Origin: Halomonas nitroreducens
GTDB lineage: Bacteria > Pseudomonadota > Gammaproteobacteria > Pseudomonadales > Halomonadaceae
DNA: 64,000 bases
Direction of reading: 5' to 3'
Assembly: GCF_003966155.1 (NCBI RefSeq)
Contig: NZ_RXNS01000007.1
Location: forward strand, 62,001-126,000
Both the position numbers and the translations under genes were made by a program. The notes beneath the pieces were generated by a model. That model did no database searches. It had not been told where the DNA came from and was given only the letters and a program-made list of their open reading frames with translations. Shown here in pieces: positions 32,698 through 43,070 of the stretch. Position 1 is the stretch's first letter. Each line of letters starts with the position of its first letter.

Positions 32698-34812
32698 ATG
32701 GATATCACCGATTTCTATGACACCTTCTTCGAGGAGGCCGACGAGTTGCTGGCCGACATGGAGCGCCACCTCCTCGAGATCGATGTCGAGGAGCCGGACG
32801 CCGAGCAGCTCAATGCCATCTTCCGCGCGGCGCACTCGATCAAGGGGGGCGCCGGGACCTTCGGCTTCGACGTGCTGCAGACCACCACGCATCTCTTCGA
32901 GAACCTGCTGGATCACACCCGCAAGGGCGAGCTGACCCTGCGCCGGGATATCGTCGACACCTTTCTGGAAACCAAGGACATGCTCCACGACCAGCTGGAT
33001 GCCTACCGCAACGACGAAGCGCCGGACCAGGAGGCCTTCGCCCGCATCTGTCGGACCCTGCAGCAGCTGGCGCGGGAGGAGATCGGCCAGGAACTGGAGG
33101 CGGGCGCTGGCACCCCGCCGCCGGCGCCTCCCGCTCCCGAGCCCGCTCCCGAGCCCGCGGCGGAGCCGGTGGAGGCCGAGGCGCTGGAGCAAGGCGAGAC
33201 CCGCCTGGTGGTCTCGCTGCTCGGCGTCGGCGACAAGGATCGCGCCCTGCTGGTGGAGGAGCTCGGGCAGCTCGGCGACCTCAAGGCCCAGGAGGGCGAT
33301 GCGGCCTGCTATCGAGTGACCCTGGAGACCTCGGTCAGCAGCGACGATATCGAGGCGGTGATGTGCTTCATCATCGAGCCCGACCAGCTGCGTATCGAAC
33401 ATGACGGCGCGCCGGCCGCCGCCGGCGAAGCGCCAGCCGCGGCTCCCGAAATAGGGACAGACCCCAACTCTGCGGAAGCGGGGTCGGAATCGGGGACAGA
33501 CCCCGATTCCGTCCCCGATGCCAAGCCCAAGCGCGACAAGCCCAAGGCCAAGAAGGCCAAGGCCGGTGCCGGCGAGTCCTCCTCGATCCGCGTCTCGGTG
33601 GACAAGGTCGACCAGATCATCAACCTGGTCGGCGAGCTGATCATCACCCAGTCGATGCTCGACCAGACCGTCAGCGAGCTCGACAACGTCAACCACAGCG
33701 GCCTGCACAACGGCATGAATCTGCTGCAGCGCAACGCCCGGGATCTCCAGGAAGCGGTGATGTCGGTGCGCATGGTGCCCATGGACTATGTGTTCAGCCG
33801 CTATCCGCGCCTGGTGCGGGACCTCGCCGGCAAGCTCGACAAGGATATCGAGCTGGTCACCGAGGGCGAGTCCACCGAGCTCGACAAGAGCCTCACCGAG
33901 CGGATCATCGATCCCCTGACCCACCTGGTACGCAACAGCCTGGATCACGGCATCGAGTCCCCCGAGGCCCGCGAGGCCGCCGGCAAGCCGCGTACCGGAC
34001 GCCTGACCCTGTCCGCCCAGCACCAGGGCGGCAACATTCTCATCGAGGTGATCGACGACGGCGCCGGGCTCGATCGCGACAAGCTGCTGGCCAAGGCGCG
34101 CAGCAGCGAGCTGCCGGTCTCCGAGGCCATGAGCGACGACGAGGTCTGGCAGCTGATCTTCGCCCCGGGCTTCTCCACCGCCAAGGAAGTCAGCGACGTC
34201 TCCGGGCGGGGCGTGGGCATGGACGTGGTGAAGCGCAACATCCAGGCCATGGGCGGTCACGTGGAGATCACCTCGGCCAAGGGCCGGGGCACCACCACCC
34301 GCATCGTGCTGCCCCTGACGCTGGCGATCCTCGACGGCATGTCGATCAAGGTCGGCGAGGAGGTCTTCATCCTGCCCCTCTCCGCGGTCCTCGAGTCCCT
34401 GCAGCCCGCCAAGGACGATCTCTATGCCATGGCCGGCGACGACGTGGTGCTCAAGGTGCGCGACGAGTACCTGCCGGTGGTGCCGGTCCACGAGGCGCTG
34501 GACGTGACCGGCGCCCGCACCGAGCTCGACGAGACCATCGCCGTCATCGTCCAGGGCGAGGGGCGCCGCTATGCCCTGCTGGTGGATGACCTGATCGGCC
34601 AGCAGCAGGTGGTGGTGAAGAACCTGGAGACCAACTACCGCAAGGTGCCCGGCGTCTCGGCGGCGACCATCCTGGGCGACGGCAGCGTGGCCCTGATCCT
34701 GGATATCGCCGACCTGCACCGCCTCAACCGCACCAAGAAGGAAGCGCGCCGTGGCCCGCGCGCCAAGCTCGACACTTCGACCCTTACCCGCAAGGAGGTA
34801 GCGCCGTCATGA
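32698..34812 (+). CDS. cheA: Chemotaxis histidine kinase CheA
   Basis: A 704-residue cytoplasmic kinase that phosphorylates CheY and CheB. P1 (1-105) has the phospho-acceptor H46 in [17 protein letters not shown]2-like CheY-binding sequence spans about 160-245, and an unusual repeat-bearing linker spans about 250-290. P3 is at about 296-365, P4 ATPase at about 365-545 ([30 protein letters not shown]) and the P5 CheW-like domain at about 550-690. ATG 32698 follows GGTGGGGA; a GTG at 32686 is less likely. Part of the linker appears to derive from an inserted palindromic repeat (33450-33522). Confidence 0.96.
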   Translation: MDITDFYDTFFEEADELLADMERHLLEIDVEEPDAEQLNAIFRAAHSIKGGAGTFGFDVLQTTTHLFENLLDHTRKGELTLRRDIVDTFLETKDMLHDQLDAYRNDEAPDQEAFARICRTLQQLAREEIGQELEAGAGTPPPAPPAPEPAPEPAAEPVEAEALEQGETRLVVSLLGVGDKDRALLVEELGQLGDLKAQEGDAACYRVTLETSVSSDDIEAVMCFIIEPDQLRIEHDGAPAAAGEAPAAAPEIGTDPNSAEAGSESGTDPDSVPDAKPKRDKPKAKKAKAGAGESSSIRVSVDKVDQIINLVGELIITQSMLDQTVSELDNVNHSGLHNGMNLLQRNARDLQEAVMSVRMVPMDYVFSRYPRLVRDLAGKLDKDIELVTEGESTELDKSLTERIIDPLTHLVRNSLDHGIESPEAREAAGKPRTGRLTLSAQHQGGNILIEVIDDGAGLDRDKLLAKARSSELPVSEAMSDDEVWQLIFAPGFSTAKEVSDVSGRGVGMDVVKRNIQAMGGHVEITSAKGRGTTTRIVLPLTLAILDGMSIKVGEEVFILPLSAVLESLQPAKDDLYAMAGDDVVLKVRDEYLPVVPVHEALDVTGARTELDETIAVIVQGEGRRYALLVDDLIGQQQVVVKNLETNYRKVPGVSAATILGDGSVALILDIADLHRLNRTKKEARRGPRAKLDTSTLTRKEVAPS
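33450..33522. repeat. GGGACAGACCCC-type palindromic repeat inside cheA
   Basis: The motif GGGACAGACCCC occurs twice (about 33453 and 33493). The second copy is the centre of a perfect 10-bp inverted repeat, GGAATCGGGG-ACAGA-CCCCGATTCC (33486-33510). Such GGGACAGACCCC palindromes resemble REP-like elements normally found between genes. Here the element is translated in frame as [20 protein letters not shown] within the flexible P2-P3 linker, where it would be tolerated. Confidence 0.65.
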
Positions 34813-35306
34813 CCACCCCGAACACCGATGCCGCCCTGGCCGCCAGCGAAGCGCAGAACCGGGAATTCCTGGTGTTCTCGCTGGGCGACGAGGAGTACGC
34901 CATCGATATCCTCAAGGTCCAGGAGATCCGCGGCTACGAGAACGTTACCCGCATCGCCAATGCCCCGGACTTCATCAAGGGCGTGACCAACCTGCGCGGC
35001 GTGATCGTGCCCATCGTCGACCTGCGTATCAAGTTCCGTCTCGACAAGGTCGAGTACGGCGGCCAGACCGTGGTCATCGTGCTCAATGTCGGCGAGCGCA
35101 TCGTCGGCATCGTGGTGGATGGCGTCTCCGATGTCATGACCCTCACCCCCGAGCAGATCAAGCCGGCTCCCGAGTTCGGCGTCACCCTGTCCTCCGACTT
35201 CCTGAGCGGCCTGGGCAGTCTGGAGGATCGCATGCTGGTGCTGGTCGATATCGACAAGCTGCTGACCAGCGAGGAAATGGCCCTGGTCGAGTCCGTCGGC
35301 GACTGA
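34809..35306 (+). CDS. cheW: Chemotaxis coupling protein CheW
   Basis: A 165-residue SH3-like adaptor that links CheA to receptors. It shows [33 protein letters not shown] in part, and the highly conserved [18 protein letters not shown] and LVDIDKLL. Length is normal. It overlaps the cheA stop by 4 bases (ATGA) and is followed by three MCP genes and cheR. Confidence 0.97.
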   Translation: MTTPNTDAALAASEAQNREFLVFSLGDEEYAIDILKVQEIRGYENVTRIANAPDFIKGVTNLRGVIVPIVDLRIKFRLDKVEYGGQTVVIVLNVGERIVGIVVDGVSDVMTLTPEQIKPAPEFGVTLSSDFLSGLGSLEDRMLVLVDIDKLLTSEEMALVESVGD

Positions 35307-35351
35307 GGCGCGCCCGAGCCACGACCCAATGACCTGCGAGGGAACTGAAGA

Positions 35352-36968
35352 ATGCGGCAACTGACAACAACGCAAAAGCTGTGGGGATCACTCGGACTCA
35401 TCTGGCTGGCCATGGTGCTGATGGTGGCCTGGGGCGCCTGGGAGAACCGCCAGACCATGCTCGACGAGCGGCGGGCGGCGCTCGAGGTCTACATCGACCT
35501 GGCGATGTCCACCATCGAGGGCCAGGCCGAGCGCGTCGCGGCCGGCGAGATCGATCGCGAGACGGCCCAGGCGCAGGCTGCGGCCCTGGTCAAGGGCATG
35601 CGCTACGACGAGGGGCGCGGCTATTTCTATATCTTCAACGACGACTTCGCCCTGCTCAGCCATCCCCGCCTGCCGGTGGGCACCGACGTCGGCGACTTCC
35701 AGAACGTCGAGGATCGCTACCTGTTCCGCGAGTTCGCCGAGGACGTCGCCCAGGACGACGGCTATGTCGACTACCTCTGGCCCCACGAGGAGGGCAGCGA
35801 GCCGTCGCCGAAGTCCTCCTACCACGAGCGCTTCGTTCCCTGGGGCTGGACCGTCGGCACCGGCGTCTACATCGACGACATCAATGCTGCCTTCATCGCC
35901 TCGCTGACGGGCACGTTGCTGGCCCTGCTGGTCATCGGCGTGCCGGTGAGCCTGCTGATGGTGATGGTGATCCGCGGCGTGACCCGCGCCCTGGGCGGCG
36001 ACCCGCGCTATGCCGCGGAGGCGGTACGCACTGTCGCCGACGGCGACCTCACCCGGGAGGTGCACCTGCGTGACGGCGACACCACCAGCCTGCTGTTCGA
36101 TATCGAGCGCATGCGCCGTGCCCTGGCCACCACCATCGGCGATATCCATCGCGACAGCCGGGCGGTGAACGGCGAGGTGGAGGAACTCGGTGCCGGCAAC
36201 GACGAGCTGGCCACGCGCACAGAACAGCAGGCCTCGGCCCTGGCCGAGACCGCCTCCAGCATGGAGGAGCTGACCACCACGGTGCGCCACAACGCCGAGC
36301 ACGCCGAGCAGGCCCGGGAGCTGGCCGGCGATACCTCCTCGAATGCTGCCCGTGGCCGCGCCGCCATGGAGGACGTGGTGGTGGCGATCACCGAGATCAA
36401 CGACAGCGCCACCCAGATGAACACCATCGTCGACACCATCGACGCCATCGCCTTCCAGACCAACATCCTGGCGCTCAATGCCTCGGTGGAGGCGGCCCGG
36501 GCCGGCGAGCATGGCCGGGGCTTCGCCGTGGTGGCCGAGGAGGTGCGCAACCTGGCCAGTCGCTCGGCCACGGCGACCCAGGAGATCAAGGCGTTGATCG
36601 AGCGCTCCGACGGCAAGGTGGTCGAGGGTACCCGCAAGGTCAAGGAGACCGACGAGATCATCGCCGGCATGGCGGGCGACATCCGCCAGCTCACCAGCCT
36701 GGTGGACGAGATCTCCACCGCCACCCGGGAGCAGAGCCAGGGCATCGAGCAGGTCGGCGTGGCCGTCACCGAGATGGATCGCATGACCCAGCAGAATGCC
36801 GGCCTGGTGGAGGGCAATACCGCCGCCTCCCGGCGCCTGGTGGCCCGCGCCCAGCACCTGCGCGAGCGGGTGGCGCATTTCCGCGTCGCCCTCGCCGCCG
36901 ACGAGTCGGCGCCGAAGGCCCTGCCCGCGGGGCAGCAGGCCGGGACCCGCGAGCCGGCCGAGGCCTGA
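35352..36968 (+). CDS. Methyl-accepting chemotaxis protein, single-Cache type
   Basis: A 538-residue chemoreceptor. TM1 is at about 10-27. The periplasmic single-Cache domain (about 30-178) has the family hallmarks GMRYDEGRGYFYIFNDD and PWGWTVGTGVYIDDI. TM2 lies at about 183-205, followed by HAMP and an MA domain with [20 protein letters not shown]. The C-terminus (REPAEA) lacks a CheR-tethering peptide. The sCache_2 class often binds small carboxylates; the ligand is not deducible here. GAGGGAACTG precedes the ATG. It is part of the mot-che operon. Confidence 0.94.
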   Translation: MRQLTTTQKLWGSLGLIWLAMVLMVAWGAWENRQTMLDERRAALEVYIDLAMSTIEGQAERVAAGEIDRETAQAQAAALVKGMRYDEGRGYFYIFNDDFALLSHPRLPVGTDVGDFQNVEDRYLFREFAEDVAQDDGYVDYLWPHEEGSEPSPKSSYHERFVPWGWTVGTGVYIDDINAAFIASLTGTLLALLVIGVPVSLLMVMVIRGVTRALGGDPRYAAEAVRTVADGDLTREVHLRDGDTTSLLFDIERMRRALATTIGDIHRDSRAVNGEVEELGAGNDELATRTEQQASALAETASSMEELTTTVRHNAEHAEQARELAGDTSSNAARGRAAMEDVVVAITEINDSATQMNTIVDTIDAIAFQTNILALNASVEAARAGEHGRGFAVVAEEVRNLASRSATATQEIKALIERSDGKVVEGTRKVKETDEIIAGMAGDIRQLTSLVDEISTATREQSQGIEQVGVAVTEMDRMTQQNAGLVEGNTAASRRLVARAQHLRERVAHFRVALAADESAPKALPAGQQAGTREPAEA

Positions 36969-37022
36969 GCGGCCATTCGATCACCGGGGCGGCCAGGGGC
37001 CGCCCGACGACAGGAGAATCGT

Positions 37023-38750
37023 GTGAAGCTTCTCGACAACATGACCGTCAGGGTCAGCTGGAGCCTGGTCCTCGCGGTCTTCGCCGCCCTGGTCCTGGTG
37101 CTCAGCGGTCTCGGGCTCTATACCGTGCGCTACAGCGAGGACTCGCTGCGCACCCTCAATGAGGTCAACGTCGACCAGGCGTCCACGCTGAACCGGGCCA
37201 ACTCGCAGATGCTGTTCGCCCAGATGGAAATGCGCAACCTCCATGCGCGCCTGGCGCAGGCCGTCTGGCCCGACGAGCGGCAAGCGGTGAAGGCCGAGGC
37301 CGCGGCGCTGACCGAGTCCTTCGACGCGATCGAGGCGATCTTCCAGGACTTCCTGGCCCTGCCGCGGCAGGAGGGGCAGCAGCCACGCATCGCGGCGGTC
37401 GAGGAGAGCTTCACGGCGCTGATGAACGAGGGCCTGCGCCCCCAGCAGCAGGCCCTGGCGGAGGGCAGTGCCGAGGCCTTCTCGAACCTGCACGGCGACG
37501 TGGAGCGACTCACCCAGCGTTTCTACGACGATGCCGTGACCTTCTTCGTCGCCGCCGAGCAGAACGGCCGGGCCCTCTACAGCGGTTTCTTCGACAAGGT
37601 CGGCCTGCTCGAGGTGCTGATGATCGCCGCCCTGGGGATCGCGGCGTTGACTATCGCCGCGGTGCTGTGGGGCGTGACGGTCAACGTCATCCGTCCCCTG
37701 GCGCGGCTGGTCGGCTACTTCGAGCGCATGGAACAGGGCGATCTCTCCCAGCAGATTCCGCGCCTCGGCAACAACGAGATCGGTCGGCTCTATGGCTCGC
37801 TTGAGCAGATGCAGCACGGCCTCGCCGAGACGGTGGGCAGCGTGCGTGCCAGCGGCGAATCCATCTACCAGGGCTCCCAGAGCATCGCCAGCGGCAACAA
37901 CGACCTCTCCTCGCGTACCGAGCAGCAGGCCGCCTCCCTGGAGGAGACCGCCTCCAGCATGGAGGAGCTGTCCTCCACCGTGGGGCAGAACGCCGACAAC
38001 GCCCAGCAGGCCAGCCAGCTGGCCGCCGAGGCGTCGCGCACCGCCCGGGAGGGCGGCGAGGTGGTCGGCGAGGTGGTCACGACCATGCACGAGATCAGCC
38101 GGAGCTCCCGCCAGGTGGCGGAGATCATCGGCACTATCGACGCCATCGCCTTCCAGACCAATATCCTGGCGCTGAATGCCTCGGTGGAGGCGGCCCGGGC
38201 CGGCGAGCACGGGCGCGGCTTTGCCGTGGTGGCCCAGGAGGTGCGCAGCCTGGCCAGTCGCAGCGCCGATGCCTCCAGCGAGATCCGCGCCCTGATCGAA
38301 GCCTCGGTGAGCCAGGTCGATGCCGGCACCGCCAGCGTCGACCAGGCCGGCCGCACCATGGAGGAGATCGTCCAGGCGGTCCAGCGGGTCAGCGACATCA
38401 TGGACGAGATCGCCGCCGCCTCCACCGAGCAGAGCAACGGCATCTCCCAGGTCAACGAGGCCATCACCCAGATGGATCAGGTGACCCAGCAGAACGCCGA
38501 GCTCGTCCAGCAGGCCGCCAGTGCCGCCACCCAGCTCGAGGCCGAGGCGGGACGCCTGCGCGACGCCACCCGGCGCTTCCGGCTGCGGGACGGCGAGGCC
38601 CAGGCGAGCTTGCCGCCGTCGAGCGAGACGGCACCGGACGACAGCGACCTGGCGCGCTGGATGCCCGCGCTGATGCCGGCCGGCCGTGAGAACGGCGATC
38701 GGCGAGGCACGCGGGACCACGGCCAGGACGAGGAGTGGGAGTCCTTCTAG
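37023..38750 (+). CDS. Methyl-accepting chemotaxis protein, four-helix-bundle type
   Basis: A 575-residue receptor with a GTG start after AGGAGAATC. TM1 is at about 13-35, a Tar-like four-helix periplasmic domain at about 36-190, TM2 at about 197-219, then HAMP and MA ([20 protein letters not shown]). The C-terminal EEWESF is a WxxF-type tether for CheR/CheB. Its N-terminal half is the closest relative in the window of the pseudogene at 959-1374. It belongs to the mot-che operon. Confidence 0.94.
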   Translation: MKLLDNMTVRVSWSLVLAVFAALVLVLSGLGLYTVRYSEDSLRTLNEVNVDQASTLNRANSQMLFAQMEMRNLHARLAQAVWPDERQAVKAEAAALTESFDAIEAIFQDFLALPRQEGQQPRIAAVEESFTALMNEGLRPQQQALAEGSAEAFSNLHGDVERLTQRFYDDAVTFFVAAEQNGRALYSGFFDKVGLLEVLMIAALGIAALTIAAVLWGVTVNVIRPLARLVGYFERMEQGDLSQQIPRLGNNEIGRLYGSLEQMQHGLAETVGSVRASGESIYQGSQSIASGNNDLSSRTEQQAASLEETASSMEELSSTVGQNADNAQQASQLAAEASRTAREGGEVVGEVVTTMHEISRSSRQVAEIIGTIDAIAFQTNILALNASVEAARAGEHGRGFAVVAQEVRSLASRSADASSEIRALIEASVSQVDAGTASVDQAGRTMEEIVQAVQRVSDIMDEIAAASTEQSNGISQVNEAITQMDQVTQQNAELVQQAASAATQLEAEAGRLRDATRRFRLRDGEAQASLPPSSETAPDDSDLARWMPALMPAGRENGDRRGTRDHGQDEEWESF

Positions 38751-38837
38751 CACGGGGATACCGGAACCTGACGACCGCCGCCAACCACCACAACACGAAC
38801 GGGCCGCGACCAGCCGCTGCAGCAGGGAGAAGACCGC

Positions 38838-41012
38838 ATGCGCAACAACCAACCCGTCACCCAGCGCGAATACGAGCTCGGGGACGAGGATTTCCTGATC
38901 TCGCGCACCGACCTCAAGGGGCGCATCACCTATGCCAACCCCGCCTTCGTCGAGGTGAGCGGCTTCAGCCGCGACGAGCTGCTCGGGGCGCCGCACAACC
39001 TGATTCGCCACCCCGACATGCCGCCGGCGGCCTTCCAGAACCTGTGGGACACCCTGCAGGCCGGCGAGCACTGGCAGGGCCTGGTCAAGAACCGGCGCAA
39101 GAACGGCGACCACTACTGGGTGATGGCCAGCGTCTCGCCGATCGTCGAGGACGGCGAGGTGGTGGGCTACGCCTCCATGCGCACCAAGGCGGACCGCGAG
39201 GCGATCGAGGGCGCCGAACGCGACTATGCACTGATCCGCGAGGGCCGCGGCAAGCACCTGACCCTGGAGCGCGGCAAGCTTCGCCGCCGCGGCGCACTGG
39301 CGCGCCTGCGCCGGCTCAACCTCGGCAGCATGCGCGCCCGCCTGACCACCATGATCGGCGTCGCGGCGCTGCTGCTGCTTGCCAGTGGCGGCCTGGGGCT
39401 GTATGGCCAGAAGGTCGCCGGAGAGCGGATCCAGGCCATTACCCAGGATGGCCTCGAGGACGTGGCGCGCCTGCAGCGCATCGAGCAGCTGATGACCCTG
39501 GGCCGTGATCGGCTCGCCGAGCCGGTCAGCAACCCCATGTCGGCGGATGTGGACGCCCTCAAGGCCGATGTCGGCCAACTGGTCACCCGACTCGAGGCGG
39601 CCTGGCAGGCGTTCGCCGGGGGTGACGCCAATCGTACCGCCAGCGTCCAGGCGTTCGGCGAGGGGCTGGCCGTGTACATCGAGGGGGGCCTCGAGGCCGC
39701 GGTGGAGACCATCGACAACGGCGACTACTACCAGGCGTATGTCGCCTTCAACGAGGTGCTGCGGCCCAAGGGGGTCGAGCTCGCCGGCACGATCAACGAG
39801 CTGGTGGCCGACAAGCAGGCCAGCGCCAGTGCCCTGGCCGAGCAGGCCGAGGTCGACCAGCAGCGGATGCTGCTCCTCCAGGTCGCGCTGCTGGGCGCCG
39901 GGCTGCTGCTGCTGATCCTGCTGGGGGCCCTGACCATCCGCGCCCTGACCCGGCCGCTGCGGTCGTCGATGCAGTTCACCCTGCAGATCGCCGCCGGCAA
40001 CCTGGCCGCCAGCATGCCCGCGCACCGCAACGACGAGACCGGCCGCCTGGTGGCCGCCCTGGACATGATGCGCAAGAGCCTCGGCAGCATCGTCGGCGAC
40101 GTCAACGACGGGGTGGGCCGGGTGGCGCCGGCCGCCCGGGACATCGCCACCGGCAACGACGAGCTGGCCTCGCGCACCGAGCAGCAGGCCGCTTCCCTGC
40201 AGCAGACCGCCTCCAGCATGGAGGAGATGACCACCACGGTGCATCACAACTCCGACAACGCCCGCCAGGCCAGCGGCCTGGCCTCGGAGAATGCCTCGCG
40301 CACCCAGGAAACCGGCGAGCTGATGCAGCAGCTGGTGTCCACCATGGGCGAGATCACCAACGGCTCGAGGAAGATGACCGAGATCATCGACGTCATCGAC
40401 TCCATCGCCTTCCAGACCAACATCCTGGCGCTCAACGCCTCGGTGGAGGCGGCCCGCGCCGGCGAGCAGGGCCGTGGCTTCGCGGTGGTGGCCGGTGAGG
40501 TGCGCAACCTGGCCGGACGTTCCGCCGCCGCCGCCCAGGAGATCAAGGCCCTGATCGATGGCTCGTCCCGGCAGATCGATGGCGGGGCCGCCCTGGTGCG
40601 TCGTGCCGAGAGCTCCCTGGAGGAGGTGGTGGCGGCCTCGACCCGGGTCAACGACATCATGGGCGAGATCACCGCCGCTTCCGAGGAGCAGAGCAACGGC
40701 ATCGGCCAGATCAACCAGGCCGTGGTGGAGATGGACCAGGTCACCCAGCAGAACGCGGCGCGGGTGCAGGCCTCGGCCCGGGCCGCCACCGAGCTCGATG
40801 CCCAGGCCAAGACCCTGGCGGAAGCCGTGGCGGCCTTCCGCCTGCGCGGCGCCGGCCACGAGCAGGCCCCGCCGCTGGCCGCAGGGCAGGCCCACCCGCC
40901 GCTGCCGGCCGGCGGCCGGGACGAGGCGCGCAACGGCCAGGGTCCGGTCACGGCCGGGCGCCAGCTGGCCAGGACGCCGGCATCGGACGTCGAGGAATGG
41001 GAGGAGTTCTGA
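38838..41012 (+). CDS. Aer-like PAS methyl-accepting chemotaxis protein with periplasmic domain
   Basis: A 724-residue receptor. The N-terminal cytoplasmic PAS (about 15-125) closely follows the Aer pattern: [17 protein letters not shown], then [15 protein letters not shown], the region that holds FAD in Aer. Unlike E. coli Aer, a helix at about 168-190, a periplasmic stretch of about 155 residues (4HB-like) and a second helix at about 345-367 precede HAMP and MA ([20 protein letters not shown]). It may therefore sense redox state and an external ligand together. The C-terminal EEWEEF is a CheR-tethering peptide, and cheR starts two bases after its stop codon. Confidence 0.92.
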   Translation: MRNNQPVTQREYELGDEDFLISRTDLKGRITYANPAFVEVSGFSRDELLGAPHNLIRHPDMPPAAFQNLWDTLQAGEHWQGLVKNRRKNGDHYWVMASVSPIVEDGEVVGYASMRTKADREAIEGAERDYALIREGRGKHLTLERGKLRRRGALARLRRLNLGSMRARLTTMIGVAALLLLASGGLGLYGQKVAGERIQAITQDGLEDVARLQRIEQLMTLGRDRLAEPVSNPMSADVDALKADVGQLVTRLEAAWQAFAGGDANRTASVQAFGEGLAVYIEGGLEAAVETIDNGDYYQAYVAFNEVLRPKGVELAGTINELVADKQASASALAEQAEVDQQRMLLLQVALLGAGLLLLILLGALTIRALTRPLRSSMQFTLQIAAGNLAASMPAHRNDETGRLVAALDMMRKSLGSIVGDVNDGVGRVAPAARDIATGNDELASRTEQQAASLQQTASSMEEMTTTVHHNSDNARQASGLASENASRTQETGELMQQLVSTMGEITNGSRKMTEIIDVIDSIAFQTNILALNASVEAARAGEQGRGFAVVAGEVRNLAGRSAAAAQEIKALIDGSSRQIDGGAALVRRAESSLEEVVAASTRVNDIMGEITAASEEQSNGIGQINQAVVEMDQVTQQNAARVQASARAATELDAQAKTLAEAVAAFRLRGAGHEQAPPLAAGQAHPPLPAGGRDEARNGQGPVTAGRQLARTPASDVEEWEEF

Positions 41013-41013
41013 G

Positions 41014-41886
41014 GTGACACGAGACCTGCCGGCCACAGAGACCGGAGCCTGGGCGAGCGGCGGTCAGCTCGATCGCGACCTCGAGCTGACCGATAGCGAT
41101 TTCACCCGGATCCGCCAGCTGATCTATCAGCGGGCCGGCATCGTGCTGGCCGAACACAAGCGCGAGATGGTCTACAGCCGGCTGGCGAAGCGGCTGCGCC
41201 ATCACGGCCTGAGGCGGTTCTCGGACTACCTGGCGCGGCTCGAGCGCCAGCCCGAGGCGAAGGAGTGGGAGGCCTTCACCAATGCCCTGACCACCAACCT
41301 CACCGCCTTCTTCCGCGAGGCGCACCACTTCCCGCTGCTCGCCGAGCATATCCGCGAGCGGCATGGCCCGGTGCGCGTCTGGAGTGCGGCCGCCTCCACC
41401 GGCGAGGAACCCTACTCCATCGCCATGACGCTGAGCGAGGCCCTGGGGGACCGCCGCGGCGACGGCGCGGTGGTGGCCACCGACATCGATACCGATGCCC
41501 TGGCCAAGGCCCGGGCCGGGATCTATTCCATGGAACAGATCCACAAGCTCGACGAGGCGCGGACCCGCCGCTTCTTCCAGCGGGGCCGCGGGCGCCACGA
41601 GGGCCTGGCCCGGGTGCGGCCGGAGCTCAAGGCGATGGTCGACTTCCAGCCGCTCAACCTGCTGGCGCCCGCCTGGTCGATCAAGGGGCCCTTCGATGCG
41701 ATCTTCTGCCGCAACGTGATGATCTACTTCGACAAGACCACCCAGGCGCGGATCCTCGAGCGCTTCGCGCCCCTGCTCAAGCCCGACGGCCTGCTGTTCG
41801 CCGGGCACTCCGAGAACTTTTCCTATACCACCGACGCCTTCCGGCTGCGCGGCCAGACCGTCTACGTCCGCCCCCCCCATCGCTGA
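41014..41886 (+). CDS. cheR: Chemotaxis protein methyltransferase CheR
   Basis: A 290-residue SAM-dependent methyltransferase that methylates receptor glutamates. The N-terminal helical domain contains IRQLIYQRAGIVLAEHKREMVYSRL. The catalytic domain has TNLTAFFREAHHF, VRVWSAAASTGEEPYSIAM (SAM site), ATDIDTDAL and IFCRNVMIYF. The start is GTG at 41014, overlapping no gene, with GGAGGAG upstream inside the preceding MCP. It is the last gene of the operon; a sigma-28 promoter for cheB follows immediately. Confidence 0.96.
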   Translation: MTRDLPATETGAWASGGQLDRDLELTDSDFTRIRQLIYQRAGIVLAEHKREMVYSRLAKRLRHHGLRRFSDYLARLERQPEAKEWEAFTNALTTNLTAFFREAHHFPLLAEHIRERHGPVRVWSAAASTGEEPYSIAMTLSEALGDRRGDGAVVATDIDTDALAKARAGIYSMEQIHKLDEARTRRFFQRGRGRHEGLARVRPELKAMVDFQPLNLLAPAWSIKGPFDAIFCRNVMIYFDKTTQARILERFAPLLKPDGLLFAGHSENFSYTTDAFRLRGQTVYVRPPHR

Positions 41887-41894
41887 CGCGGCGT

Positions 41895-41921
41895 TAAAGT
41901 CACGCGGCGATCGGCCGATAC
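41895..41921 (+). promoter_or_regulatory. Sigma-28 promoter for the cheB operon
   Basis: TAAAGTCA at 41895-41902 and GCCGATAC at 41914-41921, in TAAA-N15 form. It lies 60 bases before the cheB start. Confidence 0.75.
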
Positions 41922-41981
41922 CCCCTTCATGGCCGGCGATGGGGAACCCTGTCGCCCGTCCCCGTGTAAAGGAGATGCCCC

Positions 41982-43043
41982 TTGAGTGCACCCAGGATCA
42001 AGGTGCTGTGCGTCGATGACTCGGCGCTGATACGCGACCTGCTGACCGAGATCATCAATAGCCAGCCCGACATGGAGGTCGTGGCCGTGGCGCCCGACCC
42101 CATCGCCGCCCGGGACCTGATCAAGCAGCACAATCCCGATGTCCTGACCCTGGACGTCGAGATGCCGCGCATGGATGGCCTCGACTTCCTGGAGCGCCTG
42201 ATGCGGCTGCGCCCCATGCCGGTGCTGATGGTCTCGTCGCTGACCCAGGCCGGCTCCGAGATCACCCTGCGGGCCCTGGAGCTCGGCGCCCTGGACTTCG
42301 TGGCCAAGCCGTCGCTGGGCATCCGCAGCGGCATGCAGGCCTATGCCGAGGAGATCACCGACAAGCTGCGCGCTGCGGCTCTCTCACGTCCCCGGCGTGC
42401 CCGGCGCCAGGATGCGCCGGTGCCCAGGACCCTCAGCGCCCCCCTGGTCTCCAGCGAGAAGCTGATCATCATCGGCGCCTCCACCGGCGGCACCGAGGCC
42501 ATCCGCAGCGTGCTCGAGCCGCTGCCGCCCAACAGCCCGGCGATCCTGATCACCCAGCACATGCCCGGTGGCTTCACGCGCTCCTTCGCCGAGCGCCTCG
42601 ACCGGTTGTGCCGGATCTCCGTCAAGGAGGCCCGGGACGGCGAGCGGATCCTGCCGGGGCATGCCTATATCGCCCCCGGCGACGCCCATCTCAAGCTGGC
42701 TCGCAGCGGGGCCAACTATGTGGTGCGGCTGGACGACGGCCCGCCCGTCAACCGTCATCGCCCCTCGGTGGACGTGCTCTTCCATTCGGCGGCCACCGAG
42801 GCGGGGCGCAACGCCCTCGGCGTGCTGCTCACCGGCATGGGCAAGGACGGCGCCGCCGGCCTGCTGGAGATGCGCCAGGCGGGCGCCCACACCCTGGCCC
42901 AGGACGAGGCCAGCTGCGTGGTCTTCGGCATGCCGAGGGAGGCCATCGCCCTGGGCGCGGCCTGCGAGGTAGTCGCCCTGGACGAGGTGGCGCCCCGCCT
43001 GCTCACGCTGGTCGCGGCCTCCGGCCGCGCGCAGCGGGTCTGA
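41982..43043 (+). CDS. cheB: Chemotaxis methylesterase/response regulator CheB
   Basis: A 353-residue protein with a receiver domain (1-120, acidic pair in [11 protein letters not shown], phospho-acceptor D58 in [12 protein letters not shown] in FVAKPS) and a methylesterase domain (about 160-350). The latter has the catalytic triad elements [23 protein letters not shown] and [13 protein letters not shown]. It removes receptor methyl groups and deamidates receptors. The start is TTG at 41982, chosen because AAAGGAG lies seven bases upstream and the receiver begins directly after. Weak initiation may keep CheB low. Confidence 0.95.
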   Translation: MSAPRIKVLCVDDSALIRDLLTEIINSQPDMEVVAVAPDPIAARDLIKQHNPDVLTLDVEMPRMDGLDFLERLMRLRPMPVLMVSSLTQAGSEITLRALELGALDFVAKPSLGIRSGMQAYAEEITDKLRAAALSRPRRARRQDAPVPRTLSAPLVSSEKLIIIGASTGGTEAIRSVLEPLPPNSPAILITQHMPGGFTRSFAERLDRLCRISVKEARDGERILPGHAYIAPGDAHLKLARSGANYVVRLDDGPPVNRHRPSVDVLFHSAATEAGRNALGVLLTGMGKDGAAGLLEMRQAGAHTLAQDEASCVVFGMPREAIALGAACEVVALDEVAPRLLTLVAASGRAQRV

Positions 43044-43070
43044 GAATTCATCGGTAAAGGAACCATCGCG

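Noticed and set aside
36981..41036. Very long open frame on the minus strand opposite the MCP genes (over 1300 codons)
   Set aside because: It is a by-product of high GC content and MCP codon bias; the peptide is rich in Gly, His and Leu with no domain pattern, and the plus strand carries clear MCPs.
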